From JANJTB01 sp032027125 (lineage in GTDB: Bacteria > Bacteroidota > Ignavibacteria > Kapaibacteriales > UBA2268), in assembly GCA_032027125.1 (NCBI GenBank), contig JAVSMQ010000001.1, forward strand, positions 3,396,198 to 3,460,197: a stretch of 64,000 nucleotides of DNA, given 5' to 3'. The notes under the pieces are model-generated. The model ran no database searches. It had not been told where the DNA came from and worked only from the letters and a program-made list of their open reading frames with translations. Each line of letters begins with the position of its first letter. Position 1 is the first letter of the stretch. Both the position numbers and the translations under genes were made by a program. This document shows, in pieces, positions 26,932 to 35,352 of the stretch.

Positions 26932-26964
26932 AGACTGTTTTAGAAATCATATCTAAAACAGTCT
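26932..26964 (-). terminator. Terminator between convergent ftsI and OmpA genes
   Basis: AGACTGTTTTAGA (26932-26944) is perfectly inverted at 26952-26964 around a 7-nt loop. A run of A on the left gives a T-tract for minus-strand transcripts, so it best serves the WD40/OmpA operon. It may also stop ftsI transcripts. Confidence 0.8.
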
Positions 26965-26996
26965 GTCAAAAAGCAAACATTCACCAAAACAAGGCA

Positions 26997-27722
26997 TCAA
27001 ATCTCGTTTATAATAATATAAGTCGAACCGATATATTTTTTCCCTTTTGCTCTTTTTTCAGCAGGAGGTGGTAAATCAGGGTCGGTATTTGATGATTCCT
27101 GAATCTTTATTCTCATCGGGTCAATTCCGTTAACAACTAAATAGTCCATTAGAGCATCAGCCCGCTTAAGTGTTAATTCCTTATTCGCCTCGGGATTCTT
27201 ATCATTATCGGGATATGATATGATTGTAAACTTGACTTTAGGATTGCTTTTCAATGTATTTGCCAAGCCTTCCAAAGCAAGAACAGAACCAAATCTCAAT
27301 TTCGTTTTGTTATATTCAAACGGAGAAACTGCAAGGGGTATCTTAGCATTTAATTTAAGTGGTTTGAGATTGAAATCTCTTGATATTTCAAGATATTTAT
27401 CGGTATTAGGAATTGAGATTGTAAAATTTTCTTTAAAATGCGTTGTTGAAGAAATTTCAAAAGTATAAACATTTCCGGGTAACAATCCGGTAACAAAATA
27501 ATAACCGTCTTCATAGTCATTACTTTTTGCGGTATTAACTTTTTTCCCTGTATTGTCAAAAACCGTAACATTTACAGCAAGAGGTTTTTTGGAAACAGCA
27601 TCTTTCATACTGCCGGTAACAGCAACCACGGCTTTAACCATCTGTGCCTGAGTAACGGAAATTGAAATAAATACCAAAGCCGATACGATTAAGCAAATTT
27701 GTTTGATAATTTTTCCTGACAT
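26997..27722 (-). CDS. OmpA-family protein
   Basis: 241 aa with a signal peptide (about residues 7-26, ending VTQAQM). Residues 30-115 form a CarboxypepD_reg/Ig-like beta domain (TGSMKDAVSKKPLAVNVTVFD). The last 110 residues are an OmpA-like peptidoglycan-associated domain: LRFGSVLALEGLANTLKSNPKVKFTIISYPDND ... NKELTLKRADALMDYLVVNGID. It should lie in the periplasm bound to peptidoglycan. Its start overlaps the upstream stop as TAATG, so it is coupled to the WD40 gene, and a good AAGGGAGGG ribosome-binding site precedes it. Confidence 0.82.
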   Translation of the reverse strand: MSGKIIKQICLIVSALVFISISVTQAQMVKAVVAVTGSMKDAVSKKPLAVNVTVFDNTGKKVNTAKSNDYEDGYYFVTGLLPGNVYTFEISSTTHFKENFTISIPNTDKYLEISRDFNLKPLKLNAKIPLAVSPFEYNKTKLRFGSVLALEGLANTLKSNPKVKFTIISYPDNDKNPEANKELTLKRADALMDYLVVNGIDPMRIKIQESSNTDPDLPPPAEKRAKGKKYIGSTYIIINEI

Positions 27723-28735
27723 TATTTTTTCCCTCCCTTTTTTCCTGTCTGTTTTTTCGGATTACTTGTCCCCTCGGATAACATTCTGACTGTACCGTCA
27801 GCACAGCCGAGGATAATATTTTTCAAATCTGAGGTTAAATCAACTGACCAAATTTCTGAATCAATTCCCATTTCAAAAAGATTTTTTCCGTCTCTTATAT
27901 CCCAGAGTTTTACTTTTTTATCAAGGCTGGCACTTACAAGTGTAGTATTATCGCCTGCAAATGATATATCCTGGATTAACTCATCATGTGCTTTAATTGT
28001 AGTCAGCAGACGTCCTTCGGGCATCTCCCAAACCTTTATGATTCCTGCCTGGTCGCAGGATGCAAGATATTTACTGTCAAAACTGAATATTACTGATAAT
28101 ACAGGTGCATCATGACCGCTTAAAATTAGTAGAGCGCTGGCACTGTTAATATCGGTTGACCAAATTCTTACTGTTTTATCGTCACTGCATGAAGCAAGAA
28201 GTTTGCCGTCGTAACTGTATGCTACATTGTTAGTCGGCAGTGTATGACCGCGGAGCGTTTTGATTTCACTACCTAACCGCACATCCCATAATTTTACAGT
28301 TTTGTCGAAACTTGTGCTTGCAACAAATGTAGCATTATCATCCTGACTGAAATAAACCCCGATAACCTGGTCTGTATGACCGGTAAGAACTTTAGTCTGT
28401 GAGCAGGTTTCGATGTCCCAAAGTCTGACTGTCATGTCGCTGGAGCCGCTTGCAATCATTTTATCATTGCCGGAAAAAGAGAGGTTGTTCACCTGTCCGA
28501 GATGACCTTTCATAGTGCAGAGTTCTTTACCATCAGGCAAACTCCATAATTTTATGGTTTCATCAAGGCTGCATGTTGCTACCCGTGTGTCCGCCTCATT
28601 AACAAATACACCCAGAACCTCATCTTTATGACTGCCTATGGTTCTTATTTCATATTTAAGATTTTGAGAAAATATTTCTGTAAATGAAAAAGAAATAAGC
28701 GAGGTTAACAGGACAAACGAAATTTTATATATCAT
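27722..28735 (-). CDS. Secreted WD40-repeat beta-propeller protein
   Basis: About 337 aa. The ATG at 28735 is chosen: GGAG stands 8 nt upstream and the product starts MIYKISFVLLTSLISFSFTEIFSQ, a signal peptide; the upstream ATG at 28789 would bury it. Seven WD40 blades are seen, for example DETIKLWSL, DMTVRLWDI, DKTVKLWDV, DKTVRIWST, AGIIKVWEM, DKKVKLWDI and the imperfect DGTVRML. It ends in a basic tail, KKQTGKKGGKK. WD40 propellers are protein-binding scaffolds; the coupled OmpA-like gene suggests a periplasmic complex at the cell wall. Confidence 0.82.
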   Translation of the reverse strand: MIYKISFVLLTSLISFSFTEIFSQNLKYEIRTIGSHKDEVLGVFVNEADTRVATCSLDETIKLWSLPDGKELCTMKGHLGQVNNLSFSGNDKMIASGSSDMTVRLWDIETCSQTKVLTGHTDQVIGVYFSQDDNATFVASTSFDKTVKLWDVRLGSEIKTLRGHTLPTNNVAYSYDGKLLASCSDDKTVRIWSTDINSASALLILSGHDAPVLSVIFSFDSKYLASCDQAGIIKVWEMPEGRLLTTIKAHDELIQDISFAGDNTTLVSASLDKKVKLWDIRDGKNLFEMGIDSEIWSVDLTSDLKNIILGCADGTVRMLSEGTSNPKKQTGKKGGKK

Positions 28736-28834
28736 TAGATTACTCCAATGTTTGGAAAAGATTATTTCATATAATAAAAGGATTTTCAAATCCGTTCTTC
28801 ATATTTATATTGAGACGATATAGCAGCAATAAAA

Positions 28835-29248
28835 TTATTTAGCTGATGCTAATAAATATGTTCGTACATCAGTCAGCAATTGTTTTAATTCAATTAGTGC
28901 AGCCACATTCATGACTCCGGTACCGTTTGGTTTTGTATTCGTAACTGGTACTGTACTTTCAGATGCCGGAGAAACTTCCTGTTTCTCGACTTTTAAAAAT
29001 GAATCAAAAGTTACAGGGTCAATATGTTTGATTTTTTCCTTAGCACCCTTAAGAGATAATTTTTCGTCACGCAGCATCATTTTTACATATTTAACGACAG
29101 CCAAATCTCTTAAAGAGTAAACTCTGTTGCCGGCTCTGTTTTTTCTTGGGTTGATTTCACTGAATTCTTTTTCCCAATAACGCAGTATGTGCTGCTCTTC
29201 GTCAACCATTTTGCTTACTTCGCTGATAGAATAGTATAGCTTCTGCAT
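28835..29248 (-). CDS. MerR-family transcriptional regulator
   Basis: 137 aa. The N-terminal winged helix is clear: YYSISEVSKMVDEEQHILRYWEKEFSEINPRKNRAGNRVYSLRDLAVV. Then comes a helix, LSLKGAKEKIKHI, and a short tail without metal-binding cysteines, so this is the small effector-less type common in Bacteroidota rather than a metal sensor. Target genes are unknown. Only AT-rich spacer separates it from the divergent rpoZ. Confidence 0.85.
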   Translation of the reverse strand: MQKLYYSISEVSKMVDEEQHILRYWEKEFSEINPRKNRAGNRVYSLRDLAVVKYVKMMLRDEKLSLKGAKEKIKHIDPVTFDSFLKVEKQEVSPASESTVPVTNTKPNGTGVMNVAALIELKQLLTDVRTYLLASAK

Positions 29249-29370
29249 ATTCTGTTCTTCTTGTAAAAAATTATGATAAATATTTCAACTATTAATAAAC
29301 TTTTTTAAAAATAATCCAATTCTAAAACGTTAATGTAAGAAAATTCTGAGTAATAATAAAAATTATTTTA

Positions 29371-29397
29371 TTGTTACTGCAATTTTTTGTATTTTTG
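29371..29397 (+). promoter_or_regulatory. Candidate promoter of rpoZ
   Basis: TTG (29371-29373), 16 nt, TATTTTTG (29390-29397): the Bacteroidota-type TTG...TAnnTTTG pattern, 34 nt before the TTG start codon. Confidence 0.45.
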
Positions 29398-29431
29398 TAG
29401 TTTAGTATATTGTACATGCGAGAGGATAATA

Positions 29432-29749
29432 TTGGCTAAGTACGTTGTTAATCCGGTAAAAGTAAGAATGAAAGAATCCAGTAAGGGTTCTATATATCAA
29501 TCAATTGTTGCTATGGGTTTCAGGGCTCGTCAAATTAATGACTACATCAAGCAGGAATTAAATGAAAGAATGGCAGACATAGTGCCTACTCCTGATGATT
29601 CAGATACAGTCAATTTTGACCAAATCTCAATAAGCAGAGAGTTCGACAGAATTCCCAAGCCTACATTTTTAGCCATGAAAGAAATTTATGATGACAAACT
29701 TAGATTTGAACTCCCGATTCCTATAAGTAATAAGGTTGAAGGCGAATAA
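29432..29749 (+). CDS. rpoZ: RNA polymerase omega subunit
   Basis: Small subunit that helps assemble RNA polymerase. The TTG at 29432 is chosen because AGAGG lies 6 nt upstream and the 15 codons before it (from ATG 29387, overlapping the promoter) look unlike protein. The product has the omega pattern, SIYQSIVAMGFRARQINDYIKQEL, and a tail rich in acidic and Pro residues (KPTFLAMKEIYDDKLRFELP). About 105 aa, as in FCB-group omega subunits. It is followed by a terminator, so it is monocistronic. Confidence 0.8.
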   Translation: MAKYVVNPVKVRMKESSKGSIYQSIVAMGFRARQINDYIKQELNERMADIVPTPDDSDTVNFDQISISREFDRIPKPTFLAMKEIYDDKLRFELPIPISNKVEGE

Positions 29750-29775
29750 CAAGTCAAGTGATGTTTGACAATTTT

Positions 29776-29805
29776 AAAAGCGGAGTCGGTGATTCCGCTT
29801 TTTTT
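29776..29805 (+). terminator. Terminator of rpoZ
   Basis: AAAAGCGGA pairs with TCCGCTTTT around a 9-nt loop and runs into a T-tract, 27 nt after the rpoZ stop. Confidence 0.8.
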
Positions 29806-29946
29806 GTTACTAAATTGATTGAATTTTAAATAATTATTCTAAGAATTTAATTTCTCAAAAAATATTCTCTTAAAATATCCCGAAAATTGTTTAAATTGCA
29901 TCTCTGTTTAAATTGATTCTGAAAAAAATAAAAAATAGAATTTTAT

Positions 29947-32361
29947 ATGAAACTGTCTCTACAATGGTTGAAAGAATTTATTGATTTTGAAATGACTCCC
30001 GAAGAACTTGATTCAGCATTGACTATGCTTGGTATCGAAGTTGAAGGAATTGAAAATCCAGCAAAGAAATTTGATGGATTTTATGTCGGATTTGTTAATG
30101 AGAAAGAAAAGCATCCTGATGCAGATAAATTGTCTGTCTGCAAAGTCACTATCGGCGGAGAAGACCAACAGGTGATATGCGGCGCTCCGAATGTTGCTCA
30201 AGGACAAAAAATTATTCTCGGAACATCCGGTGCAGTTGTACCTGCTGCAGGTTTTAAGCTCGAAAAAAGAAAAATACGCGGAATTGAATCAAATGGTATG
30301 ATTTGCAGTATCAGCGAACTGGGGCTTGGCGAAGCTCATGATGGTATATGGGTTTTGCCCGAAGATGCTCCTGTTGGCATGCCACTGGCTGATTATTTAG
30401 GTATAAATGATGTTATTTTTGATATATCCGTAACCCCTAATCGTGCAGATTGTCTGAGTCACATCGGTATTGCACGGGAAGTAGCAGCCATAACAGGAAA
30501 TAAAATCAAAATGCCTGTAAATAAAACACATTCTACAAATATAAATATCAGCGATTTTGCTCAGGTTTTGGTTGAAGATGCTGTTAACTGCCCGAGATAT
30601 ACTGCTAAACTTGTAAAAAACTGCAAAATAACCGAATCACCGGATTGGCTGAAATCCAGACTTCAGGCTGTCGGTTTAAGACCAATAAATGCTGCAGTTG
30701 ATGTGACAAATTTAATTTTAATGGAATCAGGTCAGCCTCTTCACGGTTTTGATTTTGACAAATTATCCCAAGGCAGAATAGTCGTACGTATGGCTGATAC
30801 GGGACATAAATTTACTACACTTGACGGAAAAGAAAGATTGCTTGACGATTTAATGCTTATGATATGTGATGCTGAAAAACCGATAGCAATTGGCGGTGTG
30901 ATGGGTGGAGAAAATTCAGAAATAACCAGTTCAACAACTAATATTCTGATTGAATCTGCTTATTTTAATCCTTCATCTATCAGAAAAACATCCAAAAAAT
31001 TAGCACTGCAGAGCGACTCATCCTATCGTTTTGAGAGGGGAGTAGATATTGAAAATGTTCCTGCTGCATGCAACCGGGCAGCTTCATTGATTGCTGAACT
31101 TACCGGTGGTGAAGTCTGCGAGGGCATAATTGATGTTTATCCAAATCCAATAAACAGAAAACAAGTTATCTTAAGATTTGACAGAGCAAGAAAAATAATC
31201 GGAATCAATATTGATAACAATAAAATTATTGATTTGATGAAATCTCTGAATTTTGCTGTTAAAAAGCAGGATGAGATTTCTCTTACCTTAGAAATTCCGA
31301 CATACAGAGTTGATATTGAGCAGGAAATTGATTTAATTGAAGAAATAGCAAGATTATATAATTATGACAATATCGAATCCGATTTCACATCACGTATTGA
31401 TTTCGGATTACAGAAAATGAAAAAAGAATTGACCAGTCCTGTTTTAAGAAATGGAATAAGGCAGTTTTTTGTAAATCGGGGATTTACGGAAATACTCACT
31501 CAGAATCAGACAGACCCGAAATCAATAGAATTATTAGAATTGGATGCTGTCAAAATTTCCAACCCGTTAGGTGAAGAACTTTCATTTATGCGGACAAGTC
31601 TGATAACCTCAGCTCTCAAAGTTATTAATCATAATGTACGCAATGGTTCACCCGATTTGCAGTTGTTTGAAATCGGAAAAAGTTTTGTTAAGACAAATGA
31701 TGCCAAAAGTTTTATTCCCGGAATTAAAGAGACCGAAAATCTGATTGTAACGTTAACAGGGAAAAAAATGCCGTTGCAATGGGGTCTGATACCTTCTGTA
31801 TTCGATTTTTACGACATAAAAGGTATCTCAGAGAGCTTTATAGAATTAGCAGGTCTGAAGAACTGCAAACTGAGTCTGTTGGATGTTCATACGATTTTCT
31901 CAAAAAATGCGTTACAAGTTAGCTATAAAAAGAAAATCATAGGCTTCCTGGGAGAAATTAAAAAATCGGTTCTGAAAAAATATGATATTGAGCAGTCAGT
32001 ATATTTAGCAGAATTTAATTTAAGTGAAATTTATTCTGCTCAGGATAATTCGCCTTATTACGAACCGATATCGCATTTCCCATCTATAAACCGTGACCTT
32101 GCTTTTGTATTCCCTGATGAAATACCGGCGTCAGATGTTTTGAATGAAGTCAGACAGTCAGGCGGGGAATTTTTGAAGGATGTTGTACTGTTTGATGTCT
32201 ATAAAGGTGCAAATCTCGAAAAAAATCAAAAAAGTCTGGCGTTCAGCCTGACTTTCAGGTCAATTGACAGAACTTTGAAAGAAGCTGAGATTGAGCAGGC
32301 AATTAATGCTGTAATCAGCAAAATTGAAAATAAATTTTCTGCAAACTTAAGAAAGAATTAA
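29947..32361 (+). CDS. pheT: Phenylalanine-tRNA ligase beta subunit
   Basis: Beta chain of the (alpha-beta)2 enzyme that charges tRNA-Phe. 804 aa, full length. Domains in order: tRNA-binding OB fold (about 40-150, VGFVNEKEKHPDADKLSVCKV), B3/B4 editing region (about 215-375, LMESGQPLHGFDFD and GGVMGGENSEI), B5 (about 405-475, ILRFDRARKIIG), catalytic-like core (NPLGEELSFMRTSL) and the C-terminal ferredoxin-fold anticodon-binding domain (YYEPISHFPSINRDLAFVFPDE ... LAFSLTFRSIDRTL). The alpha subunit gene pheS is not adjacent in the window. A coiled-coil gene follows after 25 nt. Confidence 0.96.
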   Translation: MKLSLQWLKEFIDFEMTPEELDSALTMLGIEVEGIENPAKKFDGFYVGFVNEKEKHPDADKLSVCKVTIGGEDQQVICGAPNVAQGQKIILGTSGAVVPAAGFKLEKRKIRGIESNGMICSISELGLGEAHDGIWVLPEDAPVGMPLADYLGINDVIFDISVTPNRADCLSHIGIAREVAAITGNKIKMPVNKTHSTNINISDFAQVLVEDAVNCPRYTAKLVKNCKITESPDWLKSRLQAVGLRPINAAVDVTNLILMESGQPLHGFDFDKLSQGRIVVRMADTGHKFTTLDGKERLLDDLMLMICDAEKPIAIGGVMGGENSEITSSTTNILIESAYFNPSSIRKTSKKLALQSDSSYRFERGVDIENVPAACNRAASLIAELTGGEVCEGIIDVYPNPINRKQVILRFDRARKIIGINIDNNKIIDLMKSLNFAVKKQDEISLTLEIPTYRVDIEQEIDLIEEIARLYNYDNIESDFTSRIDFGLQKMKKELTSPVLRNGIRQFFVNRGFTEILTQNQTDPKSIELLELDAVKISNPLGEELSFMRTSLITSALKVINHNVRNGSPDLQLFEIGKSFVKTNDAKSFIPGIKETENLIVTLTGKKMPLQWGLIPSVFDFYDIKGISESFIELAGLKNCKLSLLDVHTIFSKNALQVSYKKKIIGFLGEIKKSVLKKYDIEQSVYLAEFNLSEIYSAQDNSPYYEPISHFPSINRDLAFVFPDEIPASDVLNEVRQSGGEFLKDVVLFDVYKGANLEKNQKSLAFSLTFRSIDRTLKEAEIEQAINAVISKIENKFSANLRKN

Positions 32362-32386
32362 TTTTTTGATTGTGAGGTACTGAATT

Positions 32387-34210
32387 ATGGCTGAAGTTCA
32401 GATAAGTGAAAATGTTGAAAATAGTGACTTAAGAAGCACTATTGATAATTTATGGAATTTTGTTAATACAACCATTGATAAACTGGGCAATCTTAAAAAT
32501 CAAAATGAGGAACTCCTGCTCAGGAATTCAACATTGGAAAAATCTTTGGGGGATAAGGACAGCAATTTTTATGACCTTATTAATCAAAAATCAGAACTTG
32601 AGATTCGGATTCATAATCTGAATATTCAAAATTTAGAACTTGAAAGAAGACTTGAATCCAATTCTTCTGGTCTTGATTTGTACAGTCAACAAGAATCGGA
32701 ATTTAAATCATTAAAAGCTGCTTATGAAGACCTGGAACTCAAATACAATCTTACTTTGGAAAGAGCCAATTTCGCTGCTGTTTTGAGTGATGATTTAAAA
32801 ATTGAAAGGGAAAAATATTCTAAAATTGTAAATGAGAAATTTAATCTCGAACAGGATTTGAGAAAATTATCCGAAATTGAAAGAAATCTTTCGATGGTCA
32901 GTAAGGAACTTGCTCATAAAAATTTCCTGCTGAATGAAAGAGCTGTCGAGATTGATAAGCTTAAGGATAAAATAGCCGACCTTGACAATGTAGTTTTTAA
33001 ATTAAAAAGTACAGAAAATCAATTTATAAGTCAAATCCATCAGAAAAATACTGTTCAGGATGAATTTGAAAATTTCAGGATTGAAAATGAAAGGAATGTA
33101 TCTGAAATAATAAGAATTAAAGACTTATTGGAAATTGAAGTTGAGAATCTTAAAAGCGAAATTTCTGATTTAACTCTTCAGACAAGTCAATTGAAACAAT
33201 CAAACATGATGCTGGTTGATGAAAATGAAATTTTAAATCAGAGAATTAAAGATTTATCAAATAATACAGTCGATTTAGAAGAAGTGTCAAATTTGATGGA
33301 GAATACTTTTTCAGTAAAGGATTTAGAGATAAATTCACTTATTTCAAAGGTAGAAGAACTCGAGCATCAAATTAACAGCAAGCCGGATGTTATACTGCCG
33401 GTACTGCCTGAAGAATATTCAGATATTGATAGTTTGTATATTGATTTACTCAATTTAAGGGAAAAATTAAGTAGTTCTGAAAAGCTCTTACAAGAAGAAA
33501 AAACTAAAATGGAAGTAATAGAGACCGAACTTCTCAATACAAATGATGAATTAAATAAAAAAGATGAACAGATTTCACAGCTAAGTTTAGAGATTGAAAC
33601 AATTAAAAGCAAAATTGAAGAAAAAGATTTTGACAATGAATTACTCAAAGAAAATATTGAAAAATTAAATCTCATAGTTACTTCTGAACAAAGCACTGCA
33701 GAAGAAATAAGACTGGAAATCAATTCAAAAGATTTACTTATTGAAGAAAATAACAATAAAATCGAAGAACTGAAGCAAATTATCAGCAATTTATCACAGA
33801 AGATTATGTCGAAGGATAAAGAAATCATAAGTCTTAAGGCAGATAATGAAAAAAGTAGTTTGTTTGATGATAATCTCGAAAGTCTTAATCAATATGTCGC
33901 TCAAATTCAAGAAAATGAATTAGCTTTGGAATCCAAAAATGCGAAGATTCTCCAATTGGAAAAGCTCGTTAACGAATTAAACGGCACGATAATCATCTCC
34001 GACCTAAATCTGAAACAGTCCCGCGAACGGCTTGACAGTCTTGAGGATTTGCTGAAAACCAGATATGAACAAATCAATATTCTTGAATCTCAAATTAATG
34101 AGATTGTTCCTTCTAAAAAGGATGATACTCCTGAAATTTTAGAGTTGGCGGAAAGAATAAATGATTATATAACTCATATAGACCGCCAGATTGCTGCAAT
34201 TGAAAATTGA
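32387..34210 (+). CDS. Long coiled-coil protein of unknown function
   Basis: 607 aa, almost entirely heptad-patterned and rich in Glu, Lys, Leu, Asn and Ile, with no signal peptide or membrane helix, so a cytoplasmic rod is expected. It begins NSDLRSTIDNLWNFVNTTIDKLGNLKNQNEELL and ends EILELAERINDYITHIDRQIAAIEN, the two least repetitive parts. The gene lies 25 nt after pheT and is probably cotranscribed. In many Bacteroidota pheT is followed by a short coiled-coil gene and zapA; here one much longer gene is found and zapA is absent. A structural or division-related role is possible but not shown. Confidence 0.7.
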   Translation: MAEVQISENVENSDLRSTIDNLWNFVNTTIDKLGNLKNQNEELLLRNSTLEKSLGDKDSNFYDLINQKSELEIRIHNLNIQNLELERRLESNSSGLDLYSQQESEFKSLKAAYEDLELKYNLTLERANFAAVLSDDLKIEREKYSKIVNEKFNLEQDLRKLSEIERNLSMVSKELAHKNFLLNERAVEIDKLKDKIADLDNVVFKLKSTENQFISQIHQKNTVQDEFENFRIENERNVSEIIRIKDLLEIEVENLKSEISDLTLQTSQLKQSNMMLVDENEILNQRIKDLSNNTVDLEEVSNLMENTFSVKDLEINSLISKVEELEHQINSKPDVILPVLPEEYSDIDSLYIDLLNLREKLSSSEKLLQEEKTKMEVIETELLNTNDELNKKDEQISQLSLEIETIKSKIEEKDFDNELLKENIEKLNLIVTSEQSTAEEIRLEINSKDLLIEENNNKIEELKQIISNLSQKIMSKDKEIISLKADNEKSSLFDDNLESLNQYVAQIQENELALESKNAKILQLEKLVNELNGTIIISDLNLKQSRERLDSLEDLLKTRYEQINILESQINEIVPSKKDDTPEILELAERINDYITHIDRQIAAIEN

Positions 34211-34543
34211 AAAATGTAAGAGTTTTTGAACTGTAACTTATTTAGGGCAGACATCACGCCTGCTCTCTGCATAAGGAATATTAGTATTTCTACAGGATTT
34301 TATATGCTGTAATTATTATAGGCCGAAATTGGGGATTTGACTTTCCATTTTCACGAAGAATCCTATATTCCATAAAATAAATCTTTTTTTCAGGAAATGA
34401 GAATATTTTAAAATATAAATCGGATAAAAAAGTCTTATTAGATAAGTTAATGACAATTTTGTTAAAGTATTTGAAAATGAAATTAATATTAACGAATAGA
34501 ATTTGAGTTTATAAATAATCAAACATAAATGGAGTCTTAAAAT
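34211..34543. other. Intergenic region upstream of ric
   Basis: No gene. 34447-34465 reads TTAATGACAATTTTGTTAA, an imperfect dyad that resembles a CRP/FNR-type site and lies about 80 nt before the ric start. A regulator of the FNR/NnrR kind would make sense for a nitrosative-stress gene, but the match is weak. Confidence 0.25.
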
Positions 34544-35266
34544 ATGGAAACTACTAAATCACCAACCATTGGCTCATTCGTAGCTGCGGATTATCGTACT
34601 GCAACTGTATTTCAAAAATATGGAATTGACTTTTGCTGCAAGGGAGGCAGACTAATAGATGATGTATGCGAAAAGCAAAATATTTCATCTCATCAGTTGC
34701 TAAATGAATTGGCTGAAATTTCAAAGGAGCCTGATAATAATGCCGTTGATTTTCAAACATGGTCACTGGATTTGCTTGCCGATTATATTGAAAAAAAGCA
34801 TCATAGATACATAGAGCAGAATACACCTGCATTACAGCAGTTTCTTGATAAATTATGTGAAGTTCATGGAATTAACCATCCCGAGTTATTTGAAATCAGA
34901 GAAGAATTTAATGCTTCGGCTGAAGAATTAGCCAAGCACATGATAAAAGAAGAACAGATTCTATTCCCCTTTATCAGAACAATGGTATCATCAGATATTA
35001 AAAATGTAAAACCTGATAACTCAAGTTTCGGAACAGTGCAAAATCCGATTCAGATTATGATGGAAGAGCATGTAGTTGAGGGCGAAAGATTCCAAAAGAT
35101 GTCTGAAATCAGTGATAATTATTCAACTCCCGCAGATGGATGTACAACATATAGAGTTGCTTATGCCTTACTAAAAGAATTTGACAATGATTTGCATAAA
35201 CATATCCATTTGGAAAATAATATACTTTTTCCTAAAGCAATTGAAATGGAAAAAAAATTATTTTAA
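34544..35266 (+). CDS. Iron-sulfur cluster repair di-iron protein (Ric/ScdA/YtfE)
   Basis: Repairs Fe-S clusters damaged by nitric oxide or peroxide. 240 aa: an N-terminal DUF542 domain with the CC motif (TIGSFVAADYRTATVFQKYGIDFCCKGGR), then a hemerythrin-like four-helix domain supplying the di-iron ligands: KKHHRYIE, VHGINHPEL, HMIKEEQILFPFI, MMEEHVVEGERF and HKHIHLENNILFPKA. GGAG lies 11 nt upstream of the ATG. It is a single gene with a hairpin behind it. Confidence 0.92.
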   Translation: METTKSPTIGSFVAADYRTATVFQKYGIDFCCKGGRLIDDVCEKQNISSHQLLNELAEISKEPDNNAVDFQTWSLDLLADYIEKKHHRYIEQNTPALQQFLDKLCEVHGINHPELFEIREEFNASAEELAKHMIKEEQILFPFIRTMVSSDIKNVKPDNSSFGTVQNPIQIMMEEHVVEGERFQKMSEISDNYSTPADGCTTYRVAYALLKEFDNDLHKHIHLENNILFPKAIEMEKKLF

Positions 35267-35297
35267 AAAATTCGGTTTATCCTTAAATTCACAATAT

Positions 35298-35323
35298 CAA
35301 TCCCATGTTTCGGCATGGGATTG
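35298..35323. terminator. Hairpin between convergent ric and the 35353 gene
   Basis: CAATCCCATG and CATGGGATTG form a perfect 10-bp stem around TTTCGG. There is no T-run on either side, so it is a possible bidirectional terminator or transcript-end stabiliser. Confidence 0.55.
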
Positions 35324-35352
35324 TCATAAACGAAAAGTCCTGCCAATCTTGC

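Noticed and set aside
33367..33828. 153-codon minus-strand ORF within the coiled-coil gene
   Set aside because: It is a Ser/Leu/Ile-rich shadow of the Glu/Lys/Asn-rich heptads.
34447..34465. Third PHO box or an FNR site before ric
   Set aside because: Only one TGACA is present and the dyad is imperfect; it is kept only as a low-confidence note.
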